A stretch of 64,000 nucleotides of DNA from Labrenzia sp. R4_2 (lineage in GTDB: Bacteria; Pseudomonadota; Alphaproteobacteria; Rhizobiales; Stappiaceae): contig NZ_JAGHRJ010000002.1 in assembly GCF_017743865.1 (NCBI RefSeq), positions 992,001-1,056,000 on the forward strand. The letters are read 5' to 3'. The notes beneath the pieces were generated by a model that was given only the letters and a program-made list of their open reading frames with translations, did no database searches and was not told the origin of the DNA. The translations under genes were made by a program, and so were the position numbers. Shown here one piece after another: positions 52,939 to 62,566 of the stretch; position 1 is the stretch's first letter, and each line of letters begins with the position of its first letter.

Positions 52939-53169
52939 TTAGCCGGATTCGCCGATATCCATGATCAGCTGGCACGCCTTGGAAACCACCGCGGTGGTGA
53001 TCTGGTTCATCGCCTGCTGACTGTGGACCGCATTCTGGATAGACAAACCGGAAGCGTGGCTTGCCACCTGATAAAGGCTGGCGATCGCCTGGGCCGGGGC
53101 CTCGGCGACAACTTTGACGTTGGTTTGTGTCACCGCATCCGTGATTTGTGCATTGACAATGTCAGCCAT
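52939..53169 (-). CDS. rebB: RebB family R-body structural protein, short
   Basis: A 76-residue RebB protein: ITDAVTQTNVKVVAEAPAQA, then IASLYQVASHASGLSIQNAV and HSQQAMNQITTAVVSKACQL. It contains little beyond the conserved core. It follows the sigma factor gene by 77 bp and appears to be the first structural gene of the operon. Confidence 0.88.
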   Translation of the reverse strand: MADIVNAQITDAVTQTNVKVVAEAPAQAIASLYQVASHASGLSIQNAVHSQQAMNQITTAVVSKACQLIMDIGESG

Positions 53170-53246
53170 CTCTTCATCCAGTTCCGTGTTGATCGCGATC
53201 CAATCGGCCTGTGTATCCGGTACGAGCCGTCAATAGAGTGGACGCT

Positions 53247-53852
53247 TCATTGCACCGCCTGTGACACCGGGCGGGTTTGTTTGCCGGGCGCAGTGTCTTC
53301 TCCGACGGCCTCGCGCAAATGCTGACGCAGATGCTGGACACGCTTACGGGCAAGCGGTTCCGAAATGGCCATGGTCACGGCAATCTCTTTGTAAGTGCAC
53401 TCTTCGCAAAACCTCAGCCGGAAAATGCGCTTGAACTCCGGTGTCAGTGCATCCACTGCCGTCAAAACAGCCCGCAAAGCATCCTGATGCCGCAAAGTGT
53501 TCTCTTGGTCCGGCTGCCTGTCTGCAAGGTCAGCTTTGTGATCCTGATAGATGTCAGCGCCGAAATCACGAACCTGGCGTTCGGACGTCTCTTTACGCAA
53601 GCGGCTGATATATTCGTTCTTCATGGCAAACAGCAGGAAAGCCCGCGGTTCACGAATAGCCGTATGGTGCCGCTCAACGTGGCTGACCGCCTTAATCAAA
53701 GTTGCCGACAACAAATCCTCAGCCGCCTCCCGATCTCCGCGGGTCAGGCGAAGAGCTCTGCGGCGCAGCACCTGACCATCGTCAATCCAGCTCATCCAAA
53801 GGCTTTGCGCTGGACCATTCCACCTCAGCACCTGTGCGTTCTGGCCTGTCAA
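53247..53852 (-). CDS. ECF-like sigma factor at the R-body locus
   Basis: A 201-residue sigma-70 family protein. Region 2 runs from about residue 28 (RRRALRLTRGDREAAEDLLS) to 85, ending FLLFAMKNEYISRLRKE. Region 4 runs from about 125 (ALRAVLTAVDALTPEFKRIF) with the helix-turn-helix CTYKEIAVTMAISEPLARKR. The start is probably TTG at 53852 with GGAG upstream; an ATG at 53795 is the alternative. It lies immediately upstream of the reb genes on the same strand, so it probably directs their transcription. No anti-sigma factor is recognisable beside it. Confidence 0.85.
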   Translation of the reverse strand: MTGQNAQVLRWNGPAQSLWMSWIDDGQVLRRRALRLTRGDREAAEDLLSATLIKAVSHVERHHTAIREPRAFLLFAMKNEYISRLRKETSERQVRDFGADIYQDHKADLADRQPDQENTLRHQDALRAVLTAVDALTPEFKRIFRLRFCEECTYKEIAVTMAISEPLARKRVQHLRQHLREAVGEDTAPGKQTRPVSQAVQ

Positions 53853-54167
53853 ACGGCGTCTCCATTTCGCACTTTGAACCCGTTTTGTTCACACAACCCA
53901 AGGACGCTAGGAATTTTTTCCTGTGACCTTCTTTTTTGCGATTTTTTCGGAAAAGGATTGCTTCAAAACATAATATCGCCACCAGCACCATGTTTTCATT
54001 GTATTAAGTTATCTGAGTTTCATTATGCAGTTTAACATGCGAACACCACAGCACAACCAAATACACAACCTTAAATAGAGTTTGGCGAATTTGGCGATGA
54101 CGCAGGGCATTGTAGGGACAGCAACGTAATCAGCAAAAACGCAGATTACGAATGAGAGAAACAGGCA
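53853..54167. other. 315-bp divergent region between the sigma factor and the C9-tract gene
   Basis: AT-rich, with runs of A and T. It should contain promoters for both directions. A GGAA(N)nCGTC-like arrangement (minus strand near 53905-53925) could be an ECF-type promoter for the sigma gene, but I cannot confirm it. No gene found. Confidence 0.45.
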
Positions 54168-54935
54168 ATGTATCCAGACCGCCCCCCCCCGAATAAACCT
54201 TCGTTTTTGCAATTGTTCCACATCGCGGCCAAATGTGATTGCCTTTATCTTTTGGACTTTTATTGTCAGTTGCTTTTCTCACACAATCGAACAAGCCACC
54301 TGTCGGAAGAACAACAGGCCTTTCTGGCAAAAGCAGCCCATGATGATATTATTGCCGTTGCTGCTGAGCAGAACAGGCTTTTGCCTCCAAGAGATCAGTT
54401 GCTGTTGTGCGGCAATGAACCTTATTTCATCAAGCCAATGCCAATCGAAGCCGTCGAAAGTGGCCTGGCCGGCGATGAGGAAAAGTATCTTTTCAATCTC
54501 TGGCACGAGAACAAAGGCGTCATTCAAAACGATGACCGTCTGACGAAACTTTCCTCAAAGTTCATTCTCACCTTGCCCGAAGCCGATGAAGGCAAAGTCC
54601 CTGAATTGACCTTTGCCGGGCGCGACAGCACGTTCCGCAGGATGTTTCCGGCCGCGATCGCAAACAACCGTCCGGTGGTGGATGTGTTGCCGGAAAAATA
54701 CGTGGCGGCTGCAACGGATGCTTATCATATGGCAATTGCGGGAGAGCCGTCCTTCGACATTCAACGAACAGGACCGCTCCTCGGACCTAAGGTCCCTAAC
54801 ATCACCCAGCAGCGCCTTGTGCTGAAATTCAAGTCTTCATCCGGGTTTGAAAGGGTTTTCAGCCTGATCCGGGTCCTTCAGATTCATGAAACTTCAGACA
54901 GCGTGAAAAGTTCAGCTTCGAAACTAGGAAACTAG
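54168..54935 (+). CDS. Protein of unknown function with weak PAS-like features and a C9 tract at its start
   Basis: A 255-residue cytoplasmic protein. The middle and C-terminal part (about residues 70-245) has a mixed alpha/beta pattern including TFAGRDSTFRRMFPAAIANN and RLVLKFKSSSGFERVFSLIR that recalls PAS_5-type sensory domains, but the match is weak. The ninth-base run of C at 54182-54190 encodes the Pro-rich start (codons 5-8), where slippage would shift the frame. It is divergent from the sigma factor, so a regulatory tie to the R-body locus is possible. Ribosome site is poor. Confidence 0.6.
   Translation: MYPDRPPPNKPSFLQLFHIAAKCDCLYLLDFYCQLLFSHNRTSHLSEEQQAFLAKAAHDDIIAVAAEQNRLLPPRDQLLLCGNEPYFIKPMPIEAVESGLAGDEEKYLFNLWHENKGVIQNDDRLTKLSSKFILTLPEADEGKVPELTFAGRDSTFRRMFPAAIANNRPVVDVLPEKYVAAATDAYHMAIAGEPSFDIQRTGPLLGPKVPNITQQRLVLKFKSSSGFERVFSLIRVLQIHETSDSVKSSASKLGN
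54182..54190 (+). repeat. Homopolymeric C9 tract within a coding start
   Basis: Nine consecutive C residues lie 14 bp after the start codon of the adjacent ORF. Gain or loss of one C by slipped-strand mispairing would put the gene out of frame, the usual basis of phase variation. Confidence 0.7.
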
Positions 54936-54978
54936 CTACTGCGGGGCGCAAAACCGCACGCCTTTTAGAACCTTCTCC

Positions 54979-55986
54979 TTAAGCGGCTTGCGATTTCACC
55001 TCTAAATCCCGCAAGACGGCGCCCGCAATTTCAAAGGACCGGAGACGCGCCTTGTGATCATGGAGCATGCCGGTGACCATCAACTCATCTGGCTTATACC
55101 GATCCAGCAGATGCCGAATCTGAACATGGACCGTCTCCGGTGACCCCGTGGCAGAACAAGACAGCGCATGTTTCACCTGCGCAAGAACGGGCGCCGGAAT
55201 TTCTGAAGACAAATCCTCGACCGGATACGGGAGTTTGCCTGGCCGCCCGGTCCGTAGGCGTGCAAATGCAAGACATTGCGAGGACCGCAGATACTGCGCC
55301 TCTTCATCGTTTGCTGCCGCACACACACCGGCAGCCATCACCGCATAAGGCTGATCCAGATATCGCGACGGCTGGAACTGGGCCCGGTAGATCGAAAGCG
55401 CGTCTTCGAGCATGTCTGGCGCGAAGTGTGAGGCGAACGCATAAGGCAAACCATAGTGCGCTGCCAGCTGGGCCCCATAAAGGCTAGAGCCGAGGATCCA
55501 GACCGGAACACGTGTGCCCGCGCCTGGAATGGCTCGGACACGTCCACTTTCAGCCTCACCTGCGAAATAGGCCATCAGCTCCTGAACGTCTTGGGGAAAG
55601 GTGTCGTCCGGCGCCATATGCCGCCGCAAAGCGCGCGCCGTTGCCATATCGGTTCCAGGCGCCCTTCCCAAGCCCAGATCTATCCGGCCCGGATAAAGGC
55701 TTGCCAGCGTGCCGAACTGTTCTGCAACGACCAGCGGCGCATGATTGGGCAGCATAATCCCACCGGCACCAACCCGGATGGTGCTGGTCGCCCCCGCCAC
55801 ATGCCCGATCACAACAGCGGTCGCCGCACTGGCGATCCCAGGCATGTTGTGGTGCTCGGCCAGCCAGAACCTGTGATACCCATTGGCCTCCGCCAGCTGG
55901 GCGAGCTCAACCGAATTGCGGAGCGCATCAGCTGCCGTTTTACCCTCCGGGATGGGCGACAGATCGAGCAGAGAAAACTTATGCAT
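54979..55986 (-). CDS. LLM class flavin-dependent oxidoreductase
   Basis: A 335-residue bacterial luciferase-like monooxygenase. The core strands read [31 protein letters not shown] (the conserved AEHH), and [20 protein letters not shown] then [14 protein letters not shown], characteristic of the MsnO8/YhbW-type subfamily. It would use FMNH2 or F420-like flavin; substrate unknown. AGGAG lies 7 bp before the ATG at 55986; the in-frame start at 56016 lacks a ribosome site. Confidence 0.92.
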   Translation of the reverse strand: MHKFSLLDLSPIPEGKTAADALRNSVELAQLAEANGYHRFWLAEHHNMPGIASAATAVVIGHVAGATSTIRVGAGGIMLPNHAPLVVAEQFGTLASLYPGRIDLGLGRAPGTDMATARALRRHMAPDDTFPQDVQELMAYFAGEAESGRVRAIPGAGTRVPVWILGSSLYGAQLAAHYGLPYAFASHFAPDMLEDALSIYRAQFQPSRYLDQPYAVMAAGVCAAANDEEAQYLRSSQCLAFARLRTGRPGKLPYPVEDLSSEIPAPVLAQVKHALSCSATGSPETVHVQIRHLLDRYKPDELMVTGMLHDHKARLRSFEIAGAVLRDLEVKSQAA

Positions 55987-56233
55987 GAGTGGCTCCTTTG
56001 TCTGGCAGCTATTCACTCAAACACACCCATACAAGCCTCAAGACCGCATTTTCAGCTAACACCGGCTGATTTTTGCCACCGCAACAATCCTGATCCAGCA
56101 GGCAAGAGCTGTCGCATTTAAGTAAGGCGATTTGCCGCAACCGGGCATCAAAAAAGCACGTGAAAATGCGGACGAACGGCAGAACCCCGCTGTGCTAGCG
56201 TTACATCATCGAGTGAAAGCGATGGGGGCAACT

Positions 56234-56758
56234 ATGAACTTTCTGATTGTCTATGCAAGCACCGAGGGGCAAACAAACAAAATTGCCAAATTCATGGCCG
56301 GATTACTGACCAATGCCGGTCACCAGGTTCGGTTTCACAACGTCAGCGATGTTTCTGACGGGCTCGCAATCACAGACTATGACCACGTGATCGTTGCAGG
56401 CTCTGTACACTCTGGAAAGCACCAACCAGATCTTCAGCTCTTCGTTTACGCAAACCGGGAACGGTTAAACAAATTGCCAAGTCTACTTGTGTCCGTGAGC
56501 CTTGCGGCAGCATTTCCAGACACCCAGAGCGAAGCCCAAGGATATGTCGACGCCTTCCTGGAGGCTACAGAATGGCAGCCGACGCATACGCTCCTGACCG
56601 CCGGCGCGATCAAACCAGGGATTTACGACTGGTTTCAAAAATCGGCCTTGCTGGAAGGGGATCTGGCGGCTCATGTTGATGAAGATCTTCAAGACACGCG
56701 CGAATTCACAGACTGGGATGCGTTGAAGCAAAAAACAGCTGAACTCACCGCCACTTGA
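56234..56758 (+). CDS. Flavodoxin-like protein (HemG-like)
   Basis: A 174-residue flavodoxin-fold protein. The FMN phosphate loop is VYASTEGQTNKIAKFMAGLL at the N-terminus, with VIVAGSVHSGKHQPDLQLFV as the second flavin loop and a C-terminal EFTDWDALKQKTAEL. The layout follows HemG-type menaquinone-dependent protoporphyrinogen oxidase, but without close identity, so a general flavodoxin/oxidoreductase call is safer. The ATG at 56234 has GGGGG at good spacing; upstream in-frame ATGs do not. Confidence 0.82.
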   Translation: MNFLIVYASTEGQTNKIAKFMAGLLTNAGHQVRFHNVSDVSDGLAITDYDHVIVAGSVHSGKHQPDLQLFVYANRERLNKLPSLLVSVSLAAAFPDTQSEAQGYVDAFLEATEWQPTHTLLTAGAIKPGIYDWFQKSALLEGDLAAHVDEDLQDTREFTDWDALKQKTAELTAT

Positions 56759-56811
56759 CGCGACAACAGGTTGAACCAGCGCAATCTGTTTCAGTCATTA
56801 TAGAAGAAAAT

Positions 56812-56887
<76 letters not shown>

Positions 56888-56927
56888 AACGCGGTGGCGA
56901 TGCTCAAGGGCCTCCACCGATTGCGGG

Positions 56928-56956
56928 GATATATAGTCGCCACCATCCGGCTGCAA
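56928..56956 (-). promoter_or_regulatory. Predicted promoter of tRNA-Lys
   Basis: On the minus strand TTGCAG, a 17-bp spacer and TATATC form a sigma-70-like promoter whose -10 box lies about 40 bp upstream of the tRNA 5' end. Confidence 0.5.
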
Positions 56957-57109
56957 TGGCTCTGTGACACTTTTTTGTCACGCCGCACAACCGTTTCCAC
57001 AGCTTCGGTTCAGCCGCGAGATACCCCAACTGCGCACTGGCCTGACCACTGGATGTTGGAAATTTTCAAAAACATTGCCGATCTTATGCGCAACAAATGA
57101 ATTTTTGGC

Positions 57110-57138
57110 TTGACCCCTCCCCCCGGTCTCACTAGGGT
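57110..57138 (+). promoter_or_regulatory. Predicted promoter of the ilv leader
   Basis: TTGACC, a 17-bp spacer and TAGGGT lie upstream of the ilv leader peptide. The transcript would start about 125 bp before the leader ATG. The tRNA-Lys-to-leader gap (56888-57270) otherwise holds no gene. Confidence 0.5.
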
Positions 57139-57270
57139 GCGGCGCATCAAATCGGCCCGGAAGAGCCGGTTTGTGCGTTGGCTGAATGTAGCCCAACGTG
57201 TGGGAACGCCGCACTTTCTTCCAAACGGTCTTGTTATCAAAGACCTGCAGCATCAAAGGACCGGAACGAC

Positions 57271-57324
57271 ATGATGATGTCGCTCATTCTAGTAGTGGTG
57301 GAAAAGCGCGCCCTGGCGGGATAA
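57271..57324 (+). CDS. ilv leader peptide (attenuation), 17 residues
   Basis: A 17-codon frame encodes MMMSLILVVVEKRALAG. Six consecutive codons, Leu-Ile-Leu-Val-Val-Val, sense the products of the ilv pathway. AAGGA lies 10 bp upstream. A rho-independent terminator follows 28 bp beyond the stop and ilvB begins 170 bp after it. Stalling at the Leu/Ile/Val codons would favour the antiterminated form. The pattern is the classical ilv-type attenuator. Confidence 0.87.
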   Translation: MMMSLILVVVEKRALAG

Positions 57325-57351
57325 CCCCGACCGGCATATTGGCGCGCGACC

Positions 57352-57376
57352 AAGGCTCCCTCAGGGGCCTTTTTTT
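57352..57376 (+). terminator. Attenuator terminator of ilvB-ilvH
   Basis: AAGGC(T)CCC pairs with GGGGCCTT around TCA, followed by a T-run to 57376. Upstream, GCGCGCC (57306-57312) can pair with GGCGCGC (57341-57347), giving an alternative stem overlapping the leader peptide end. Confidence 0.85.
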
Positions 57377-57495
57377 GTATCCGCCGCCTGAAACGCTTCT
57401 TCTTCCGGACTATGATGCCGCAGCAACAGGGCCAAAACCAAACTTGAGAGCCAATAGCCTGACCCATCAGGCGAACATGCAAGGACGTGAGACGA

Positions 57496-59271
57496 ATGAC
57501 ACGGGAAATGACCGGCGCTGAAATGGTTATCCAGGCGCTGAAGGACCAGGGAGTTGACACAATCTTCGGCTACCCGGGTGGTGCTGTGCTTCCCATTTAT
57601 GACGAGATCATTCAGCAGGACGGCCTTGAGCACATTCTGGTGCGCCATGAACAAGGGGCTGGCCATGCTGCGGAAGGCTATGCGCGCTCTACCGGTAAAC
57701 CCGGCGTTGCCCTCGTCACTTCCGGCCCCGGCGCAACCAACATGGTCACGGCCTTGACGGACGCCATGCTGGACAGCATTCCGCTGGTCTGTATCTCCGG
57801 CCAGGTTCCGACCCACTTGATTGGCAATGACGCCTTCCAAGAGTGCGATACGGTCGGCATCACCCGCCCCTGCACCAAGCACAACTGGCTGGTCCGCAAC
57901 GTCGACGATCTGCCGCGCATTCTGCATGAGGCCTTCTATGTCGCGACCTCCGGCCGTCCGGGCCCGGTTGTTGTCGACATTCCGAAGGACGTTCAGTTCG
58001 CAACCGGCACCTATCAGGGACCAACGCCGAACCCGGCTGCAGCGCACAAGAGCTACCGGCCGCAGGTCAAGGGCGATGCAGCCTCGATCCGCATGGCTGC
58101 CGAAATGATGGCAGCGGCCAAACGGCCAATCCTTTACACCGGCGGCGGTGTCATCAACTCCGGCCCGCAAGCCACACAGCTGTTGCGCGAGCTGGTGTCC
58201 CTGACCGGTTTCCCGATCACCTCAACCCTGATGGGGCTAGGTGCCTACCCGGCTTCCGGTGACAACTGGCTGGGCATGCTCGGCATGCATGGAACCTACG
58301 AAGCCAACATGGCGATGCATGATTGCGATCTGATGATCAACATCGGTGCGCGCTTTGACGACCGGATCACCGGCCGGACCGACGCGTTCTCGCCGGGCTC
58401 CAAGAAAATCCATATCGACATCGATCCATCCTCGATCAACAAGACGATCAATGTCGACCTGCCGATCATTGGCGACGTCGGCCATGTTCTGGAGGATCTG
58501 GTCCGGATCTGGCGGTCTTCATCCATGAAGGCAGATGCGGCAGCTATGAAAGACTGGTGGTCGCAGATCGATACCTGGCGCGCACGCAATTCTCTTGCCT
58601 ACAAGCCAAACAGCGATGTCATCATGCCGCAATACGCCATTCAGCGGCTGTATGAGCTGACCAAGCACCGCAAGACGTTCGTCTCAACGGAAGTCGGTCA
58701 GCACCAGATGTGGGCAGCGCAGTTCTATGGCTTTGAAGAGCCGAACCGGTGGCTGACGTCGGGCGGTCTCGGCACCATGGGCTATGGCCTGCCCGCTGCG
58801 ATCGGCGCACAAGTCGCACACCGCGACGCCTTGTGTGTCGATATCGCTGGGGATGCATCGATCCTGATGAATATCCAGGAAATGTCGACGGCCGTACAAT
58901 ACCGGTTGCCGGTCAAGGTGTTCATTTTGAACAACCAGTACATGGGCATGGTCCGCCAGTGGCAGCAGCTCCTGCACGGCAATCGCCTGTCTCATTCCTA
59001 TACGGAGAGCCTGCCAGATTTTGTCAAGCTGGCCGAGGCCTATGGCGGCGTTGGTTTCCGGGTGGAAAAACCGGGTGATCTGGACGGTGCCATCGAGGAG
59101 ATGATCGCAGTCGACAGACCCGTTCTGTTTGACTGCCGGGTTGCGGCACTCGCCAACTGCTTCCCGATGATCCCGTCGGGCAAGGCTCACAACGAAATGC
59201 TGCTTCCGGACGAGGCCAATGATGAGGCCGTTGCCAACGCGATTTCCGCTGAAGGCAAATCCCTCGTTTAA
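57496..59271 (+). CDS. ilvB: Acetolactate synthase, large catalytic subunit
   Basis: A 591-residue thiamine-diphosphate enzyme forming acetolactate or acetohydroxybutyrate, first committed step of branched-chain amino acid synthesis. The catalytic glutamate lies in [18 protein letters not shown] near residue 55. The FAD region reads [18 protein letters not shown] near 285. The ThDP-binding [14 protein letters not shown] with [13 protein letters not shown] follows near 455. I chose the ATG at 57496 because AAGGAC lies 9 bp upstream; the GTG at 57487 is too close to it. Regulated by the upstream attenuator. Confidence 0.97.
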   Translation: MTREMTGAEMVIQALKDQGVDTIFGYPGGAVLPIYDEIIQQDGLEHILVRHEQGAGHAAEGYARSTGKPGVALVTSGPGATNMVTALTDAMLDSIPLVCISGQVPTHLIGNDAFQECDTVGITRPCTKHNWLVRNVDDLPRILHEAFYVATSGRPGPVVVDIPKDVQFATGTYQGPTPNPAAAHKSYRPQVKGDAASIRMAAEMMAAAKRPILYTGGGVINSGPQATQLLRELVSLTGFPITSTLMGLGAYPASGDNWLGMLGMHGTYEANMAMHDCDLMINIGARFDDRITGRTDAFSPGSKKIHIDIDPSSINKTINVDLPIIGDVGHVLEDLVRIWRSSSMKADAAAMKDWWSQIDTWRARNSLAYKPNSDVIMPQYAIQRLYELTKHRKTFVSTEVGQHQMWAAQFYGFEEPNRWLTSGGLGTMGYGLPAAIGAQVAHRDALCVDIAGDASILMNIQEMSTAVQYRLPVKVFILNNQYMGMVRQWQQLLHGNRLSHSYTESLPDFVKLAEAYGGVGFRVEKPGDLDGAIEEMIAVDRPVLFDCRVAALANCFPMIPSGKAHNEMLLPDEANDEAVANAISAEGKSLV

Positions 59272-59298
59272 GGCCAGGTCACAAGGATTTTTGAGAAG

Positions 59299-59871
59299 AT
59301 GAACGCACAAAACGTCAATGCACCTTCCGCCTATTTCCTGGCCGAAGTCAGCAATGAAATCGAAACCCATACCCTATCGCTGATCGTAGACAACGAGCCG
59401 GGCGTGCTTGCCCGGGTGATCGGCCTGTTTTCCGGGCGCGGTTACAACATCGACAGCCTGACCGTGTCGGAAACAGAGCACGAGAAGCATTTGTCCCGGA
59501 TCACGATCGTGACGACCGGTACACCGATGATCATCGAGCAGATCCGCCATCAGCTTGACCGCCTTGTGCCTGTGCACCGTGTCACCGACCTGACCGTACG
59601 GGCCCGCCGGCTGAACCAGGACAAACCGCTGGAGCGCGAACTGGCATTGATCAAGGTTGTCGGCGACGGAGACAAGCGCTTGGAAGCTCTGCGTTTGGCA
59701 GATGCATTCAAGGCAACCGTCATCGATGCAACGACCGAGCACTTCGTCTTTGAAATTACCGGCCGGACATCCAAGATCGAGCAGTTCATCTCGATCATGA
59801 AACCGCTCGGACTGGTCGAGGTCTCCCGCACCGGTGTTGCTGCCGTTCAGCGGGGATCAGAGGGCCTCTAA
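59299..59871 (+). CDS. ilvH: Acetolactate synthase, small regulatory subunit
   Basis: A 190-residue regulatory subunit. The N-terminal ACT domain is THTLSLIVDNEPGVLARVIG and FSGRGYNIDSLTVSETEHEK; a second ACT-like domain starts near residue 110 (ELALIKVVGDGDKRLEALRL). It confers valine feedback inhibition on the catalytic subunit. It lies 27 bp after ilvB, and a terminator follows. Confidence 0.96.
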   Translation: MNAQNVNAPSAYFLAEVSNEIETHTLSLIVDNEPGVLARVIGLFSGRGYNIDSLTVSETEHEKHLSRITIVTTGTPMIIEQIRHQLDRLVPVHRVTDLTVRARRLNQDKPLERELALIKVVGDGDKRLEALRLADAFKATVIDATTEHFVFEITGRTSKIEQFISIMKPLGLVEVSRTGVAAVQRGSEGL

Positions 59872-59897
59872 AAAGAGCTCTTCGAAAAAAATATATT

Positions 59898-59926
59898 GGC
59901 CCCGGTGACTGCGCCGGGGCCTTTTT
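59898..59926 (+). terminator. Terminator of ilvB-ilvH
   Basis: GGCCCCGG pairs with CCGGGGCC around an 8-base loop, followed by TTTTT, 26 bp after the ilvH stop. Confidence 0.9.
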
Positions 59927-59986
59927 ATTTGGCTGCTTCTGATACAAATCCGTCCGGCTGGTTCAAAACGCCAAGTTTTTCGGAAA

Positions 59987-62566
59987 CTATCTCGCGACCG
60001 GAAGACCTGTCATGACATCCGGATCGTCTTGCTGCGCCTCAAGGAGAGCGACCAAGTCGGAAAACGGCATTGGTTTGGCAAAATAGTAGCCCTGAAGACG
60101 ATCGCAGCCGAGCTTGGAGAGAAGATCTGCCTCTTCCTTGGTCTCGACTCCTTCAGCAGTGACGCCAAGCTCCAGTGCCTGCGCAATCTCGATGATCGAG
60201 CGCAGCAAACGCAATCCACCGCTTCCGGCTGTCACCAGGGGCGCCAAACGGCGGTCAATCTTGAGCCGGTCCGGGTTGATCCGCTGCAGCGCGACCACCG
60301 ATGCCCGGCCACTGCCAAAATCATCGACTTCTATTGAAATCCCCATGTTGCGAAGCTCATCCAGCCGCTGCAAGAACGCATCATCCTGTTCTTCCAAAAA
60401 GATCGTCTCAAGCAGCTCAAAACTTATCTGCCCTGGATAGGCCTGAATTCGCCGTCGAAGATCCTCAAGGTCTGTCAGATTGACCCTGTCTTCACTGACA
60501 TTGAACGACAACCCGATGGAGCCTAACGCTGCAACGGGCAAACTGCGGCATTGATCAATCGCCTTCTCAAACATCTGCTGATCGATTTCGCCCGCGACAC
60601 TGAGGTCTGTGGCAATAGGCAGGAAGTCTCCCGGCGCAAGAATTCCCTTTTCAGGGTGACGCCACCGGGCCAGAACTTCAATTCCGACGATCTGGCCGGA
60701 CTTTGCTTCCACTTGCGGCTGGTAGTAAGGCTCGAATTCCTTCTCCTCGATCGCACGCAGAATATCATCTGCAAGCGCTTTCGCCTGGCGGACGTCCTCT
60801 AGATCCGAGCGGTCATAAATCTCAATACGCCCACGGCCACGATGTTTCGCCTTGTAAAGCGCCACATCAGAGTTGGTGAGGAGATTTTCAACGTCAGAAA
60901 GCGGTGTCTCGGCGATCCCGATCGAAGCTCCGACCCGGCACTCCTTGTCGTGGGTGCGTACAGGTCGCGACAAAGCCTTCAAAAGTGTGTTGGCGAGATC
61001 ACCCGGCCGGTCCAAGTTATCTGACAATGGAGCCAAGACGACAAACTCGTCTCCGCCGATCCGGGCAACAGCCTCGCCAGGTTCCAAAACAAGCCGGATA
61101 CGGTTCGCCGCCTCGACCAGCACATCGTCACCAGCCCGATGGCCCATCGTATCGTTGATTTGTTTGAACCGGTCCAGATCGATATGAAGCGCCGCGATTT
61201 CGCCGCCAACAACCTGACGCCGCTCTATGAATTCCTCCAGCGTTTTCGCCAGGTATCTGCGATTGCCCAGGCCTGTCAGATCATCGTGAAGCGCCATGTG
61301 GGTAATTTCGGCATTGGCCTTCTTCAGTTCTTCAGAATTCCTCTCGAGCGCCCGGCGCTGACGGACCAGCTCGGTCGTATCGATCCGCAAGATCACCAAA
61401 TCGCCGTTTTCAACCCGTGACCGCAACAGGCGATGATGCACATCACCCGGCAATTCCAAGTCCTGAACTGGTTTGTTTACGTCCTGAGTCTGATGCGCAT
61501 CAGACATCCATTCCTTTTCTCGACCAATCGCATTGGCAATTTTCCCAGCCCTTACGGCGACCCGGGCAACTTCGGTGCGATGCATTCCAGCCTTCAAATC
61601 AGCAGGATCGTTCGACATCGACGCCCGATACGCATCGTTGCAAACCACCAGGCAATCATCCGCATCGTAGATAACAAATGGTGCCGGATAAGCATTCAGT
61701 GCGGCAATCAACCGGGCTTGCGCCTCTTCGGCAGCCCTTTTTTCGCGAACAAGTTCTGTCGAGTTTAATCGGATAACGACGTAGTCGCCGTTGGGCGCGC
61801 GTGATCGCAAAAGGCGATGGTGAACATCCCCGTCCAGCTCCACGTCCTGCGCCGGCATCTCCAGCGTATCTGGAGACAGGATCTCATTGATCCATTCGTC
61901 TTCCCGGCCAACCGCAACTGGATATCGCCCATGTTGGATTGCAAGGCGCAGCACCTCTTTGAGATGCATTCCCTCAATCAGCTCGTCCGGTTTATCGGTT
62001 ACAGAGGCTGCATAGCCGTTGTTGCGGTAGACAAGCTTCAAATCGGAATCGTAGATGACGATCGGATCCGGATAGGCATTGAGCGCGCTCAAGATCCGCT
62101 GATGTGCATCTTTAAGCGCCGCCAGATCTTCATCCGGACTATCAATCTCCGGGCTGCGCTCCGTCGCTTTGGCCGCAACCAACGCGCCAGATATGTCTCT
62201 GTAAGTCACGCAGCTGTAAAGCTCACCTGTGGCTTCATCTTGATATGTAAAACCAGAGGCACTCACACAAATCCGGGAGCCATCCTCGTTAGCCAGCTCT
62301 GCCGTTTCTTGGACTTTTTCGGATGGGCACTGGAGAAGCTGCCTGTGAACGCCTGCAAACGGAAATGTGTTCTCGAAGGTCCAATCTCTCTGGGCTCCGA
62401 ACAACAGATCAAATGCATGATTGGTGTAGGCGACTTGCAAGACCTTGCCGTCCGGCCCTGATTGGCAGACAGCAACAGCATCAGCTGTCAAATCAAGAAA
62501 CGATTTTTTGAGTAATTCCAATCCAGCACTCGCCTTCGGAAGCATCTCTTTTGTTTTATGAAACAC
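59987..62566 (-). CDS. PAS-PAS-PAS-GGDEF-EAL cyclic-di-GMP protein
   Basis: An 859-residue soluble sensor. Three PAS-like repeats occupy about residues 20-400; the second and third share ALNAYPDPIVIYDSDLKLVY / ALNAYPAPFVIYDADDCLVV and VHHRLLRSRAPNGDYVVIRL-type segments, so they are internal duplicates. The GGDEF domain has ARIGGDEFVVLAPL near residue 507 with the active motif intact. The EAL domain begins YYQPQVEAKSGQIVGIEVLA near 625, with EVL in place of EAL, and keeps VDDFGSG and KIDRRL. It can be bifunctional. The start is GTG at 62566 or ATG at 62545; neither has a good ribosome site. Confidence 0.9.
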   Translation of the reverse strand: MFHKTKEMLPKASAGLELLKKSFLDLTADAVAVCQSGPDGKVLQVAYTNHAFDLLFGAQRDWTFENTFPFAGVHRQLLQCPSEKVQETAELANEDGSRICVSASGFTYQDEATGELYSCVTYRDISGALVAAKATERSPEIDSPDEDLAALKDAHQRILSALNAYPDPIVIYDSDLKLVYRNNGYAASVTDKPDELIEGMHLKEVLRLAIQHGRYPVAVGREDEWINEILSPDTLEMPAQDVELDGDVHHRLLRSRAPNGDYVVIRLNSTELVREKRAAEEAQARLIAALNAYPAPFVIYDADDCLVVCNDAYRASMSNDPADLKAGMHRTEVARVAVRAGKIANAIGREKEWMSDAHQTQDVNKPVQDLELPGDVHHRLLRSRVENGDLVILRIDTTELVRQRRALERNSEELKKANAEITHMALHDDLTGLGNRRYLAKTLEEFIERRQVVGGEIAALHIDLDRFKQINDTMGHRAGDDVLVEAANRIRLVLEPGEAVARIGGDEFVVLAPLSDNLDRPGDLANTLLKALSRPVRTHDKECRVGASIGIAETPLSDVENLLTNSDVALYKAKHRGRGRIEIYDRSDLEDVRQAKALADDILRAIEEKEFEPYYQPQVEAKSGQIVGIEVLARWRHPEKGILAPGDFLPIATDLSVAGEIDQQMFEKAIDQCRSLPVAALGSIGLSFNVSEDRVNLTDLEDLRRRIQAYPGQISFELLETIFLEEQDDAFLQRLDELRNMGISIEVDDFGSGRASVVALQRINPDRLKIDRRLAPLVTAGSGGLRLLRSIIEIAQALELGVTAEGVETKEEADLLSKLGCDRLQGYYFAKPMPFSDLVALLEAQQDDPDVMTGLPVAR

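Noticed and set aside
57361..58170. A 269-codon minus-strand frame across the ilvB start
   Set aside because: It is antisense to ilvB and its attenuator and has no recognisable domain.
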